From positions 822,838,817-822,902,816 of the forward strand of contig NC_090445.1 of the NCBI RefSeq assembly GCF_031143425.1: DNA of 64,000 nt, written 5' to 3'. Below, one piece after another: positions 1-11,078 of the stretch (position 1 is the stretch's first letter; the number at the start of each line of letters is the position of its first letter). The notes under the pieces are model-generated. The model saw only the letters and a program-made list of their open reading frames with translations, ran no database searches and had not been told where the DNA came from. The translations under genes were made by a program, and so were the position numbers. This DNA comes from Pleurodeles waltl. Its lineage: Eukaryota; Chordata; Amphibia; Caudata; Salamandridae.

Positions 1-506
1 TAAAGAAACAGGTTGGAACTGACCAGTTTCCAAAGGTGTCTCTCCCAAGCCTAAGCCGTTCCCTGCTGTACCATAAACATCATTCTAGTACATCCTTATC
101 GCACTGACTGACTCCTCCACGTTATGTCCTAGCCTCTTGGTGAGAAAAGAACAAGCAGACACGTAGAATACAAAAACACGTTGCATAACATGTTTTGTAC
201 GGAAAGATACTCGCACTTTTAATGTGGCGGTGAAGCTAAGGCTAAGATGAATACAAAATTTTAACTTGTGACTGCTAATGTGACGGTGGACAGCTAAGCC
301 CAGTGCAAAGTGGTGCGACACGGATTCAGTGGACAAAACACAAATATCACTACAGTATATCATTTGCACAGTTATTCTTGCTATTATTTGTGCTGTAACC
401 TTAGAATGTGCGGTAGCTCAAGCCGTGTAGTAGACTGCAATTCTTGCACCGCTTTGGACAGCCAGTGTTTTTGTAGGTTTATCATTTGATTTTTAGATTA
501 AGATAC
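1..506. other. No recognisable feature
   Basis: I see no coding region, RNA gene or repeat terminus here. It is AT-leaning sequence that ends at the target site of the mini LTR element. A 94-codon open frame on the minus strand has no recognisable domain and no support. Confidence 0.5.
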
Positions 507-753
507 TGTAGTATGTATTTGTTAATGTATTTGTAAATGTAAATGCTTGTTACTGTGTTTTGAGTTTGATGTTTAGAACTTACCTTCATTGGTTGTTGTC
601 TCGGCGTTCTGGAGTTCAGGGGATGATTCTGTCATTCGGCTATACTTCAGGACGCGAAGGCTGCTCACGGTTGTGGGTCCTCTTTATTGAAGTAATAAAC
701 CATAATTCTTCTAAAGCCTGCATTCGTCTTCCTTGACTGCCACCCTCACTACA
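507..753 (+). repeat. 5' LTR of mini LTR element
   Basis: The LTR is 247 bp and bounded by TG...CA. It carries AATAAA at 694-699, about 55 bp before its end, a plausible poly(A) signal. It is nearly identical to 1071-1303. The main difference is a short duplication of a TGTATTTGT-like segment near its start. Confidence 0.85.
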
Positions 754-756
754 GTT

Positions 757-773
757 TGGTACCAGGAGTGGGG
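757..773 (+). promoter_or_regulatory. Primer-binding site, tRNA-Leu(UAA)-like
   Basis: TGGTACCAGGAGTGGGG lies three bases after the LTR end. It is complementary over 17 bases to the 3' end of vertebrate tRNA-Leu(UAA) including CCA, as I recall that tRNA. Confidence 0.75.
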
Positions 774-1055
774 CGGTCAAGTTGAATCCCACCGTCGGTA
801 AGGGTACCCGTCAACGGAGCTGCTCCGGAGCACTCAAGGCGAGGTGTTCCAGGGTCACCTACTTTTGTTGTTTCGGCGTGAGGGCATCTGGAGGAAAAAC
901 GCTGATAGAGCAAGGTTGGTTCCACACACGCTGCTAGCGCAATTCGTGGTGTTGCCCTGAAGTGCTTTACGCATGCAGTGTTGCTGTTTTGATTTGTTAA
1001 AGCAACAACGCTAGTTTCACGTGGAGGGGATTTAATTTTTATTTACTTTTTATGT

Positions 1056-1070
1056 AAAGGAGGGAGGTGA
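1056..1070 (+). promoter_or_regulatory. Polypurine tract
   Basis: AAAGGAGGGAGGTGA directly abuts the 3' LTR. This is the expected position for the plus-strand primer of an LTR retroelement. Confidence 0.75.
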
Positions 1071-1303
1071 TGTAGTATGTATTTGTAAATGTAAATGCTT
1101 GTTACTGTGTTTTGAGTTCTATGTTTAGAACGTGCCTTCATTGGTTGTTGTCTCGGCGTTCTGGAGTTCAGGGCATGATTCTGTCATTCGGCCGTTACTT
1201 CAGGACGCAGAGGCTGCTCACGGTTGTGGGTCCTCTTTACTGAAGTAATAAACCATACTTCTAAAGCCTGCATTCGTCTTCCTTGACTGCCACCCTCACT
1301 ACA
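1071..1303 (+). repeat. 3' LTR of mini LTR element
   Basis: The LTR is 233 bp and bounded by TG...CA, with AATAAA at 1247-1252. It is a near-copy of 507-753 with a few substitutions and small indels, so the insertion is not ancient. Confidence 0.85.
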
Positions 1304-1308
1304 GATAT

Positions 1309-2977
1309 GTAACATTAGCACTGTTAATATAGGGAAATAAATATTCTCATTTTTACATATAGGTGGTTATTTATGACTGCAAGGTCGTGGTGAGTGACAA
1401 TTACTGACTCCAATTGAATACTAATGTCATTGATTGTTGATATTGATCTGTATTGGTACAGGATATATGGTGGGGAAAACGCGAAGCGCTGTCAAAAGGT
1501 CTATCGGCCTCTTCCTGTCTCCTTATAAGTTAACTTATTAAGGACCGACACGCAAACAGAGATCATAGTAATTTTGCAATGCACAGGCAGACAGAGCCGT
1601 TCACCGAAAAGGCTATGTTGCAATTTAACAGTGGAGGGTAAGGTTTATTTTACAACAGAATCGCGGTAACAGGTGGGCAAGCAAATAGCAAAACATGTTT
1701 ACCTCGAGAAACACTCAACCAACTATGCAAAAGTATGCTTTGGAAAATATATTGAACATGCAGTTACGGCCTACCTCTCTCATGGAGCCTTCCAAGCATG
1801 TTGAGCGTGGCCCTGGGGAATGAGTGGAGGCTGCTGCTGCTCCCCATGCTTCCAACTAAAAAACATATGAGGGCTGGAATGATGTGAGGTTCTGTCTCGT
1901 GCCCGTCTCCCAGATCCCTGTCGCACCTGGCAGTGCACGTTTCGCTGGGCTTCCGGTTCTGCCCGCCTTCCTTTTGCCCTCCTCGGTCGGGAGGCCTGTC
2001 GCCCTTCTCCCCACCGCTCTTTCTCGCTCTGCTCAGACTACTCCACACATTTCGTCCATGTGCCTGCTGTTTCTCCATTGCCCTCTTACAAACCTTGTTC
2101 ATCCTTTGGGGGCCCTTCTTTTGCCCGTGGCACGCGCCACACTTAGAGCGCGGGGGCGTGACCACATGCTTGGGCGCCCCCTCTCTAACAGGCCTGTTTA
2201 TTTGTTTGTTTTTTAACTCCCCTGATTAACTTCAGAGGACAAGGCCTGACTTCGATGTAAGCACCTGGGGACGTATTTGCCTCAGTACGTGCCGCTTCTC
2301 CCCCAAGTAAACCATTCCCCTCCACCCTCCCTCCCTGACCCCAAGTTCCACACAGGACCGGTCACGCGGCCCCAGCTGTCTAGAACGTACAGACAATGGT
2401 TGCGCGTGCTCGACCGTCATGACACAGCACACTCGCACGCGAGCCTTCTACTGGTTCATTTAACTCACGACCTCACTGGTCACGATCGGGATCTAATGTT
2501 TTGTGTTTGACAGCCACAACTGCACAATGGTAGGTTACGTTAAAACCTAAGGCGGGTATTTTCGGAAGTGAGTTGAAGCAGTATGAAACATTGTCACACA
2601 CTTTCAACTCTATAAAGACTGCCACTGTCTTTTGAGTCCTAAATGTAAATATTTTTATTTTTGCTGAGAACAACATTGCAACATAGTTTACTCCCTCTTA
2701 AAACTTTCTAGACTCCTATCCAACGTCATGGGTAAACACCATTTCACGTCGCAGTCCTAAAGCGGGAAAGCCGGAGAATCGATGGGAAAAGCCGAGGTAT
2801 GGATGCGACTTGGCTTTCAGAGCAAATGCATGGGCAGAACCAGCAAAAGCGCCGGGTTTCTGTTTTACCTATACTTCTATAAATGATTATTGTAAAAGAT
2901 GTATGCTGGGACTTTCATTCCTATGCTCATAATGCTAAAAACAAAACTACAAGTCCCACAATGCAAAGAAAAGATTG
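1309..2977. other. No recognisable gene; locally GC-rich 1.78-2.5 kb
   Basis: Between the mini LTR element and the piggyBac-like repeat I find no domain-bearing frame. The stretch 1,780-2,500 is richer in C and G and gives overlapping open frames on both strands, which argues for composition rather than coding. Around 2,948-2,966 is an ACTACAAGTCCCACAATGC-type motif common in vertebrate repeats. A host promoter or exon cannot be excluded. Confidence 0.4.
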
Positions 2978-3702
2978 TTAACCCCTTCGCTGCCAGGCCT
3001 TTTCCTCCTCCTGTGTCGAGGCTTTTTTTGGCTATTTGGGGCAGTTCGCGCTTAGGCCCTCATAACTTTTTGTTCACATAAGCTACCCACGCCAATTTTG
3101 CGTCCTTTTTTTCCAACATCCCAGGGATTTTAGAGGTACCCAGACTTTGTGGGTTCCCCAGAAGGAGGCCAAGAAATTTGCCAAAATACAGTGAAAATTT
3201 CATTTTTTTCTAAAAAATTGGGAAAACGGGCTGCAGAAGAAGGCTTGTGTTTTTTCCCCCTGAAAATGGCATCAACAAAGGGTTTGCGGTGCTAAAATCA
3301 CCAGCTTCCCAGCTTTCAGGAACAGGCAGACTTGAATCAGAAAACCCAATTTTTCAACACAATTTTGCCATTTTACTGGGACATACCCCATTTTTCAGCC
3401 TCCTTCCAGTCAGTGACAGAAATGGGCATGAAACCAATGCTGGATCCCAGAAACCGAAACATTTCTGAAAAGTAGACAAAAGTCTGAATTCAGCAATGGG
3501 TAATTTGTGTAGATCCTACAAGGGTTTCCTACAGAAAATAACAACTGAAAAAAGAAATGTTGAAATTGAGATGAAAAAATCTGCAATTTTTCTCTACGTT
3601 TTGCTCTATAACTTTTTCCTGCAATGTCAGATTTTTTAAAGCAATATACTGTTACGTCTGCTGGACTCTTCTGGTTGCGGGGATATATAGGGCTTGTGGG
3701 TT

Positions 3703-5294
3703 TGTTAACTCGTCCCTTTATGTTAATTTTATACACATTAGGACTCGTTTTAGGCCAATGAATCTTGTGACCCAGTGGTGAGACACCGTAGGACGAGATA
3801 ACTGATCAATATGTCGAGCAATATATCAATAATGTCATCAATATCCACCACCACAATACACTTTACTTTGGTTATAGACATTAATCAATTTGTTGACGCA
3901 ACCATGACCTTTCAGCCATGAATAACCACACCTTTTGATAGAATTTTATGAATTTTATTCCCTATTGATTACAATCTACTAGCAGAAGTGTCAATCTCAA
4001 AACCAAGAAGCATAAGAGCATAGTCACAATATGGCAACTGTGATAAGATTTATTTAATGCAAGAATCACAAACATAAGAACATGGCACGGCATGAACATA
4101 GATCAGAATACAAAGAATATTCCGTAAGTCTCAGTCAGCATAGCGCAACGTCAGTCTTTGGCTATTTGCGTCAGTCAGAGTGATCACCTATCCTAACCAC
4201 TAATTAGCATCAGCATGTTGGGCTTCATGCAACATAATTTAGAACACCAATTTAGAAAACATCTAACTATGGCCTCTATTCAAAAATGAGCAGTTGGTAC
4301 CTAGAAAGGAAAAGCAAACAGACAAATTACAAATCGCATTGTCATAATTACCCTCCAAGGATTAGGTCAGCACACAGGATCAGTCTTCGTCTTCAGGACA
4401 TCAGTCGAATCGCCATCAGTCTAACCTCGTCTAAAGGACAGGGGACACTTCCCTCATAAGGAGGAGAAGCGTAAAGGGGCAGTCTATGGGTGAGGATGGT
4501 TTATTAAGTCTCAAAGTCACTAAACAGAGTGACAGAGTTTCTGGATAAAATCAATAGCATTCCCTACCTCGTTCTAACGACCCTTCTGTGACATGAGTTT
4601 TTATTCCTTTTTCGTAATACCTTCCCCCAAAATTCTATTGGACATTTACTATACCCCACTATCCTTAACCTATCAAATTAAGCATTAGGTAATTCCAATT
4701 GTCACCCCATGATAATCCATAACATTTTGATTGGTCTTCATAATTGACGCCTTCGGAGGTGGCACATCCGGATTTACTTCACCATTTGGCACGTCTTCTC
4801 GGGTCATGAGTTTCCTTTGTCCATGGTTAAACGTCCTTGTATATTACATTAATCTACTTTTGTTTCAACTTTGTATTGAATTTATACTAAACAACGAGCA
4901 TGCGGGTGAGAACAGAATCTGGGTTGATACATGAAATGAAGAAAAGGAACAAATGCAGGGTCATGGCCCTTTGCGAGTCAGCACACTGAAAAACAGAGAA
5001 AATGCTTTAATATGAGAGCTAGGCAGCTAAATCTACAACTCACGCTAACTTAAGGCCTATGAGATTTTTTAATACAAATGCGATATCGTAAATGTTAATA
5101 TAAATCATAGTATGAACAGTTTTACTCATCATTGTTAGTTCACGTATATATTTGTGACCACACACATTATAGTCGTAATTCAGATGCCTGTTTAAGCAGA
5201 ACACTAATTATTGTTGTTTTCTATGCAGCATCATTAAACATTGATATAAGCATTTCACTTTTAGTATATGTAATATTTAAACTACGCTCTCTCA
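3703..5294 (-). repeat. 3' LTR of the 14-kb provirus
   Basis: The LTR is 1,592 bp. On the coding strand it starts TGAGAGAG and ends GTTAACA. It is collinear with 16191-17783 with roughly 30 substitutions and one or two 1-bp indels. An AATAAA on the minus strand at 3954-3959 is a candidate poly(A) signal. An antisense 67-codon frame is conserved in both LTRs but has no recognisable domain. Confidence 0.93.
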
Positions 5295-5307
5295 GTCCCT
5301 CCTCTGA
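5295..5307 (-). promoter_or_regulatory. Polypurine tract of the provirus
   Basis: On the minus strand the bases directly upstream of the 3' LTR read TCAGAGGAGGGAC. This is a short purine-rich run in the position expected for second-strand priming. Confidence 0.7.
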
Positions 5308-5350
5308 TGACGCTCGTCATCACACCAACCTTTCCCTTGACCTTTCACTT

Positions 5351-7021
5351 TTAATTTTTCACTTTGCGCATAATGCGCATTTCAACATCTTGCCCTTTAT
5401 GTGAACTTTCCCAAATTTCATTGAACATTTTCTCTCTTTCACTTTCTTCGTTTCTTCTGGTTCTTTTAGTCCAATTTTTCTTGATTTTGCCATTAATTTT
5501 GCATGCCCCCCACAATCCTAATAGAAAGGCCAAAACAATTAATAGACCCATTAATATTTTTGCAAGCACCCCATTCCAAATATTGGAAAACCAGCTCCCA
5601 ACTCTGGCAATTCCTTTTCCAAACTTTTCCCAGACACCAAGTTCCTTCAAATCCTTCAAATCTGTACTGTCTCTAGTAAGGTTAGTAAGCATACTTCTAA
5701 TCTTTTTACTATTGTCTGGAATGAACGAGCAACAATGACTCTCGTTGAGCATCTTGCAGACCCCTCCACTCTTTGCTAAAAGAATGTCTAAAGCAAGCTG
5801 ATTTTGAAGAGTCATAGCTCTTTCTGCAGCAAGTTCAGTATCCATCAGGAGTATAGCCCCTGTGAAATTTATCAGCATGTTATCCACAATAGTAGACAAC
5901 TTTTGAATTTTCATGGAATTCAAGATAACCCCCACTGAAGGGATTATAGCTCCAAATATGTCACCAATGACAGCAGCCACTGATTCTCGTTTTTGTCTAG
6001 GATGTTGTAATTCAGACGTTTTAGGTATTTGTTTTAAATCATCAATTTGATAAATCTTTGGGAAAACTATTCCCAAATAACATGTCCCATACCATCCCTT
6101 AGGGAGACGGTAATAAGCATTTAGCCCACAGATATAGTAGATCCCAGGGATCGCTGGATCCTGTCCATTCAACATAAATGTCTATTTACTCTGAAACAAA
6201 AACACATGTCTGCATTCACTTGTTCCCACAAACAAATTGTCTTGCTCAGATTTTGGCCTATATATACAAAGCCTACCTACATGTAATGCATCTATAGCTA
6301 ATTTGCCTTGTGTTTTGATTGCAGTGTAAGCATAATCATTTGCATATGTGCATTTTTCTAACCCTTTTTCTAATCTCTCCTTTAATGCTTTGCGTCTATC
6401 ATCAGTGTGATCTAAAAAGCTTTTCTCTACAGGTGATAGCAAGCAAGTCAAATTATTGCGATGTGCGTAAGCAGTTCCAAATGTAAGCGTCGGCTCAAAG
6501 AATCCTCTAATTATTTTTATATCGTGTTCCTTAGCTAGTTAATTAAAAAATTCAATCACAGGCACAAAAGAAAACACAACATCCAGATTTGAATAAAAGT
6601 ATTGCACATGCTCTTGATTATAGAACCTTGTTAGTAGCAAGCTGCAACTAATCCCATAAGTTAGAGGGAGGCTATGATAAGTAACTCCCTCCTGCACAAA
6701 TGAAGGAATCTTAGTACACACATAACAATCTTTCGCATCCATGGTTTCCACATACTCATTTAGCAAGCGATAGAAGACATTAGTAGAAAGCTCCCCTTTT
6801 GAATTAGTTCCCTCATGCAAGTGTCTTGCATCCTGCTCAAATCTCTCCCACGGTGTTAGTGTTGTAGTTTCAGGTTTTGAAGTAGCATTAATGGTCTCTT
6901 TCTTTATCCATGGCATTCCCACAATCGCTCCCACAATTATTATTGCACACACAACACCTATTATAAGTCCTAGCCAACCACACACCTTACTTCCCTTGTT
7001 ACTACTTCTATTATAAGCCAT
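5351..7021 (-). pseudogene. env: Retroviral envelope gene (env), two in-frame stops
   Basis: The frame starting at ATG 7021 runs about 556 codons to 5351 in one phase. It is interrupted only by a TAA (6541-6539) and a TAG (6184-6182). The N-terminus has a long hydrophobic segment (residues about 14-37), a signal or leader anchor, then an SU region with a CYVC-type motif. In the last segment (ATG 6175), RQKR at residues 60-63 is a furin-type SU/TM cleavage site. A hydrophobic fusion-peptide-like stretch (about 66-85) follows, then a heptad region, then Cys140 and Cys148-Cys149, a membrane span (about 205-223) and a basic cytoplasmic tail. Seven residues separate the cysteines, where the usual gamma-type motif has six. 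The TM resembles the fish percomORF/snakehead-retrovirus group as I recall it. It is non-functional as it stands. Confidence 0.88.
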
Positions 7022-7303
7022 GTCTGTATAGAATCAGATAGTAGATCAACAATCAACTCGAGGATGATTTAGAATATTCTCTTGCTTTCTGCGTGTATTT
7101 ACAGCGTCTCTACTCACTCCAGGACCCCCTGTGTCAAATCAGGTTAGCAGCTTGTCATAATCAGGTTTCTTAAAGTCAATCCGGTTCTAGTGTCACTTTC
7201 GGTAAGTTATAAAGTCTTTTAGTTCTCAGATTTTCAATTTTAACCAAGTTTTCCTTTGATTCGTTCAGGTACCATAGTATTGGCCTGGTACTTCTCGATC
7301 AAA

Positions 7304-8962
7304 TTAGAATGCTAGGAATTCTTGTTGCCATTCAGATGTTGTAGCATACGCCCATTCAGGACCTGTATGTCTTCTGTTTGCGACTCTCTTTCTTTTCAGC
7401 CTTCGTTCACCTTGTTGTTCTCCTTCACTTAGATCTTCCACTCGGGATGTATCGTTTTCCTCTGTTATTGTTTCACTTGATGTGTCTCTTATCTTGAAGA
7501 GTGGTTTTTCTGGCCAGTTATCACCTATGTGCGTCTTCTTTCGATGTGTCTTTTCAGGACGTTGGACAGCACCCTCCTCTTGTGATATGGTGTTTTCACT
7601 TGATGGACCTGCAGCTGGCTCAGGAGACTCTGGTGCGCTCTGATTTCTCTCTACGATTTCTCCTTCTTCTCCTTCTTCTTCTGGGTCTGTGCCGGGTTCG
7701 TGTTCTAACCCGTATCTGTCTACTTCTGGGAGAACCTCTCCTTGATTTAGTTCTCCAGTTGCTTCTACTGAGGTAGGCACTCTGTCACCTCTCTCAAACT
7801 CATTCACTGTTTGAGGGACGAGGCTGTTCTCAGTGAGCCCTCCGGCAGTCTCAGTTCCTTCTTGGCTGTTTTCTGGCCCTGAGACTTCTCTTCCTGAAGC
7901 TGTTGTGCCGGAAACCTCAAGTTCCTCTTCAGCAGGACACGTTACCTTTTTTGTGTGACTGGCATGTATCCAGTTTAGAACTCCGGCACACTTTAGAGCA
8001 GTAGTAGTTGTCAAGATTACTTGATATGGCCCTTTCCAACGTGGTTCCAGACACGACTTTCTCACGTGCTTCTTGACAACCACCCAGTCACCAGCTTGTA
8101 GAGAGTGGCCTGGATCGCCAATCAGTGGCAATGTGTTAGCTTCCACCTGGTGAGAGAAAGAGCGAATCACATCAGCCAAACCCTTGCAGTAGTCCAACAC
8201 CATATCATCTGTAATATTCACTAGAGCATTTGCAGGTACTGCTGGTAATCTCATAGCTCTACCCATGAGGATTTCATGGGGGATAATCCTGTTTTCTTGT
8301 CTGGGGTGTTTCTCATTGACATCAGCACTAAAGGCAATGCATCTGGCCATTTCATATTGGTAGCTGCGCACATTTTTGCCATTCTTGATTTCAAAGTACC
8401 GTTCATTTGTTCTACTAGTCCTGATGCTTCGGGCGGTAGCTACAATGCAGCTTTTGTTCGATGTCAAGTGCGGCACACAGGAGTTTAATCACCTCATTGT
8501 CGAAGTGTCTGCCCCTATCTAACTCTATAGAGACCGGAAACCTGAACCTTGGTATCAGTTCCCTAAGTAGTCATTTTGCAACTGTAAGACTGTCATTCCT
8601 ACGTGTGCGGTATGCCTCAATCCAGTGACTGAAAACACACACAATCACCAACACGTACTTAAATTTTCCACAGACAGGCATTTCAATGAAGTCCATTTGC
8701 ATTTTGCTGAATGGACCGCCAGCTCTCCCAATGTGGCTCAAAGTTACCACGGTTCCTTTTCCGGCATTCATCTGTTGACAGATGATGCACCTGTGACAAA
8801 TGACCTCGGCAGCATGTCTGAATTTTGGATTAAACCAGTCGATTTTAAATGACCTGATCATTGCATCCCTCCCAAGATGAGCCTGTCCGTTATAAAGTCT
8901 GGCAAACTGAGATAGAAGACTGTTTGGCAAGACTAGTTTTCCTTACTCTGAGACCCACAAAT
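7304..8962 (-). pseudogene. pol: Retroviral integrase (3' part of pol), several lesions
   Basis: On the minus strand, the part 8930-8571 carries the zinc-binding region (QAHLGRD, then CHRCIIC) and the first catalytic aspartate in MQMDFIE. After an in-frame TGA (8573-8571) the same phase continues into the second core aspartate (ELDRGRHFD) and a CSYRP block. Phase then shifts near 8430 and again near a C-run at about 8285. Past 8285 the frame is open to 7304. It includes GDWVVV...RWKGPYQV, the GPY/F-type C-terminal module, followed by a long acidic Ser/Thr/Glu-rich tail of about 200 residues that is unusual for an integrase. A further TAA (8945-8943) and a phase change near 8962 separate it from RNase H. 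The first 60 residues of the frame beginning at 8476 are off-phase and not genuine. Confidence 0.88.
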
Positions 8963-8964
8963 CA

Positions 8965-9192
8965 TCAGCCCTTTGTACACATTGCATTCTTTGCCAAGAG
9001 CGTTTTTTCCTCTTTGCTTGCACGACCCTTTAATGTTTTTAACTCATCCAACGTGTCAACCACCCGTAATGCAAGGTTCAGAAATGTGTCATTTTCAGTT
9101 TGCGGTAACAATTCCCATTGCTCCTTGAACGATATACAGTTCAATGCGCAAAACCTTGCGACTTGATCTGCATAACAGTTTCCCATGGACAC
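8965..9192 (-). pseudogene. pol: RNase H C-terminal part, displaced by the MITE
   Basis: Frame on the minus strand downstream of the MITE. The segment NCYADQVARF fits the end of a retroviral RNase H, where a GN.LAD..A pattern is expected. It continues into a helical tether and ends at a stop at 8965. Only the part below 9193 is viral; the residues that appear upstream come from the inserted repeat. It is read in a phase different from the RNase H segment on the other side of the insertion. Confidence 0.8.
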
Positions 9193-9763
9193 AAAGGGGG
9201 TCATTCTGACCTCCACCGCCCGCCAAAGTCCCGCCGGCAGAATACCGCTGCGCGGTCAAAAGACCGCCGCGGTTATTCTGGGTTTCCCGCTGGGCTGGCG
9301 GGCGACCGCCAGAAGGCCGCCCGCCAGCCCAGCGGGAAACACCCTTCCATGAGGATGCCAGCTCCGAATGGAGCTGGCTGAGTGGAAGGGGTGCGACGGG
9401 TGCAATAGCACCAGTCGCGATTTTCAGTGTCTGCATGGCAGACACTGAAAATCTTGGTGGGGCCCTGTTACGGGGGCCCCACGACACCCCATACCGCCAT
9501 CCTCTGCCTGGCGGCCAAAACCGCCAGGAACAGGATGGCGGTATGGGGGTCGGAATCCCCATGGCAGCGCAGCAAGCTGCGCCGCCATGGAGGATTCCCC
9601 AGGGCAGCGGAGAACCGGCGGTACACCGCCGGTTTTCCGTTTCTGACCGCGGCTGTACCGCCGCGGTCAGAATGCCCAAGGAAGCACCGCCAGCCTGTTG
9701 GCGGTGCTCCCGCGATCGTTGGCCCTGGCGGATTTTACCGCCAGGGTCAAAATGACCCCCAAA
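9193..9763. mobile_element. Hairpin-rich MITE inserted in the ERV RNase H
   Basis: The 565-bp body (9196-9760) starts GGGGGTCATTCTGAC and ends GTCAAAATGACCCCC, inverted termini with one mismatch in 15. AAA flanks both sides (9193-9195, 9761-9763), a 3-bp duplication as made by PIF/Harbinger-type transposases. The interior is a chain of hairpins, for example around 9356-9380, 9421-9455 and 9490-9550, with no transposase. A related copy in opposite internal order lies at 41303-41791. Superfamily assignment is inference from the terminal G-run and duplication length. Confidence 0.85.
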
Positions 9764-10834
9764 GTCTTGTGATCTAATATGAGCACTGCATTTCACCACA
9801 GCAATTTCAAGAGGTAACTGAATTGCATGTAACAAATCCTTTATTTGTTCACCATTTTTCACAGGAGAACCAGAAGAGGTCATGAAACCTCTCTGTGACC
9901 AAAGTTGGCCAAAATCATGTACGATTCCAAATCCGTATCAGCTATCGGTATAGATAGTGACCCTTAGATTCACAGCTGCGTGGCATGCCTTAGTAAGGGC
10001 AATTAACTCTGCCACTTGATCGGAAAACACTCTCTCGAGCCAGGAGGCCTCAACGATACCAGCTATGGTGCATACCGCATAACCAGCTCTCAGTGTTCCA
10101 GCAGAATCTCTTAGACAGAACCCATCAACAAACGTGATACAGTCATTTTCCTTCAACTGTGTGTCCTGAATGTCTGGACGAGGTTTGGTACATAACTCAG
10201 TTACCTCAAGACAGTCATGTTCAAATTCTTCCTCATTTTTGATTTCAGTGTTTTCAACAGGAAGTAAAGTTGCCGGGTTCAATACAGTACACCACTTGAG
10301 TGAAACATTTGGTGACCCCAATATGATTGTTTCATACCTAGGGAGACGAGCATTTGTCATGTGCTGAGTTTTAGTTCGAGTCAACAGAATTTCAACTGAA
10401 TGCGGAACCATTACTGTTAGGGGGTATCCCATGACTATGCCTTCACATTGTGTAAGGCTCTGACCAACTGCTGCAACTGTGCGCAAACAACCCGGTAAGG
10501 CTGCTGCGACAGGGTCCAAGGTAGCTGAAAAATATGCTACAGGGCGATTTGCATCTCCATGGACCCGTGTTAAGACAGACAAAGAACAAGCATCACGTTC
10601 ATGACAAAACAACAGAAAAGGTTTTGTATAATCAGGCATTCCTAAAGCTGGCGCCCTGCACATGCATTCTCTTAACTCCATGAATGACTCAAGTTCTTCC
10701 TTAGACAAAGTTATGGTATATGGCTCATCTTTGATCTCTTTGCCTGTCAGTTTTATCACAGGTTTTGAAATGATCGAGCAGTTGGGTATCCACTGGCGAC
10801 AGTAGCCCCCCATTCCCAAAAAACATCCTGACAT
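9764..10834 (-). pseudogene. pol: RT connection and RNase H N-terminal part
   Basis: On the minus strand this holds the end of RT (thumb/connection, with a GMPDYTKPF block) and the start of RNase H. The first RNase H acidic residue lies in FVDGFC, the second in DQVAELIAL and the third in VTIYTDS. An in-frame TGA (9940-9938) follows TDS. The same phase then continues to about 9764, where the MITE cuts the domain. The join to the upstream RT segment requires a phase change near 10825. Confidence 0.9.
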
Positions 10835-11072
10835 CTCTTTTTGTCGTTGGAGGGTTAATTTGCAAGATGGCTGTTATTCTTTCCTTTGATATCCTCCTGG
10901 AACCTTTTTCGATCAAATGCCCTAAGTATTTCACCTCTTTCTGACAGTATTGTAACTTTCTGGGTGACACCTTATGCCCATTTTTTCCCAGATGATTCAA
11001 TAATGCAATGGTATCGTATTTACAACTGTCCCTAGTTTTGGATGCAATTAACAAATCGTCAATGTACTGCAC
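10725..11072 (-). pseudogene. pol: RT palm with YIDD active site
   Basis: The catalytic motif YIDDLL sits at the start of this segment, followed by the KVSPRKLQYCQKEVKYLGH thumb-side block typical of gamma/epsilon-like retroviral RTs. It is in phase with the protease-RT frame upstream but separated from it by an in-frame TAG. Its last 30 residues or so are out of phase, because a 1-nt shift near 10825 moves the true frame into the next segment. Confidence 0.9.
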
Positions 11073-11078
11073 AAGAGT

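Larger units (their letters stand above)
502..1308 (+). mobile_element. Miniature LTR retrotransposon (TRIM-like), non-coding
   Basis: Two direct repeats, 507-753 and 1071-1303, each start TGTAGTATG and end CTACA. They flank an internal region of only about 317 bp. A primer-binding site follows the first repeat and a purine tract (AAAGGAGGGAGGTGA) precedes the second, which fixes the plus orientation. Flanks GATAC (502-506) and GATAT (1304-1308) look like a 5-bp target duplication with one mismatch. There is no ORF, so mobilisation must depend on proteins from another element. The primer site matches tRNA-Leu, a primer used by class III ERV-L-type elements, so the parent may be ERV-L-like. 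That parentage is inference. A deletion derivative of a larger element is the alternative to a true TRIM family. Confidence 0.85.

Noticed and set aside
1764..2216. Overlapping frames of 98-133 codons on both strands
   Set aside because: They are mutually overlapping, with no domain or conserved motif. Composition explains them.
4731..4934. 67-codon frame in the LTR, identical to one at 17220-17423
   Set aside because: It recurs only because the LTRs are duplicated. It is antisense to the provirus, starts with a non-ATG codon and has no recognisable domain.
8300..8476. First about 60 residues of the integrase-tail frame
   Set aside because: They are an off-phase reading between two 1-nt shifts. 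The integrase wording is in another phase.
9095..9883. 262-codon minus-strand frame through the MITE
   Set aside because: It joins RNase H residues to hairpin-repeat sequence. The middle is MITE and not protein coding.
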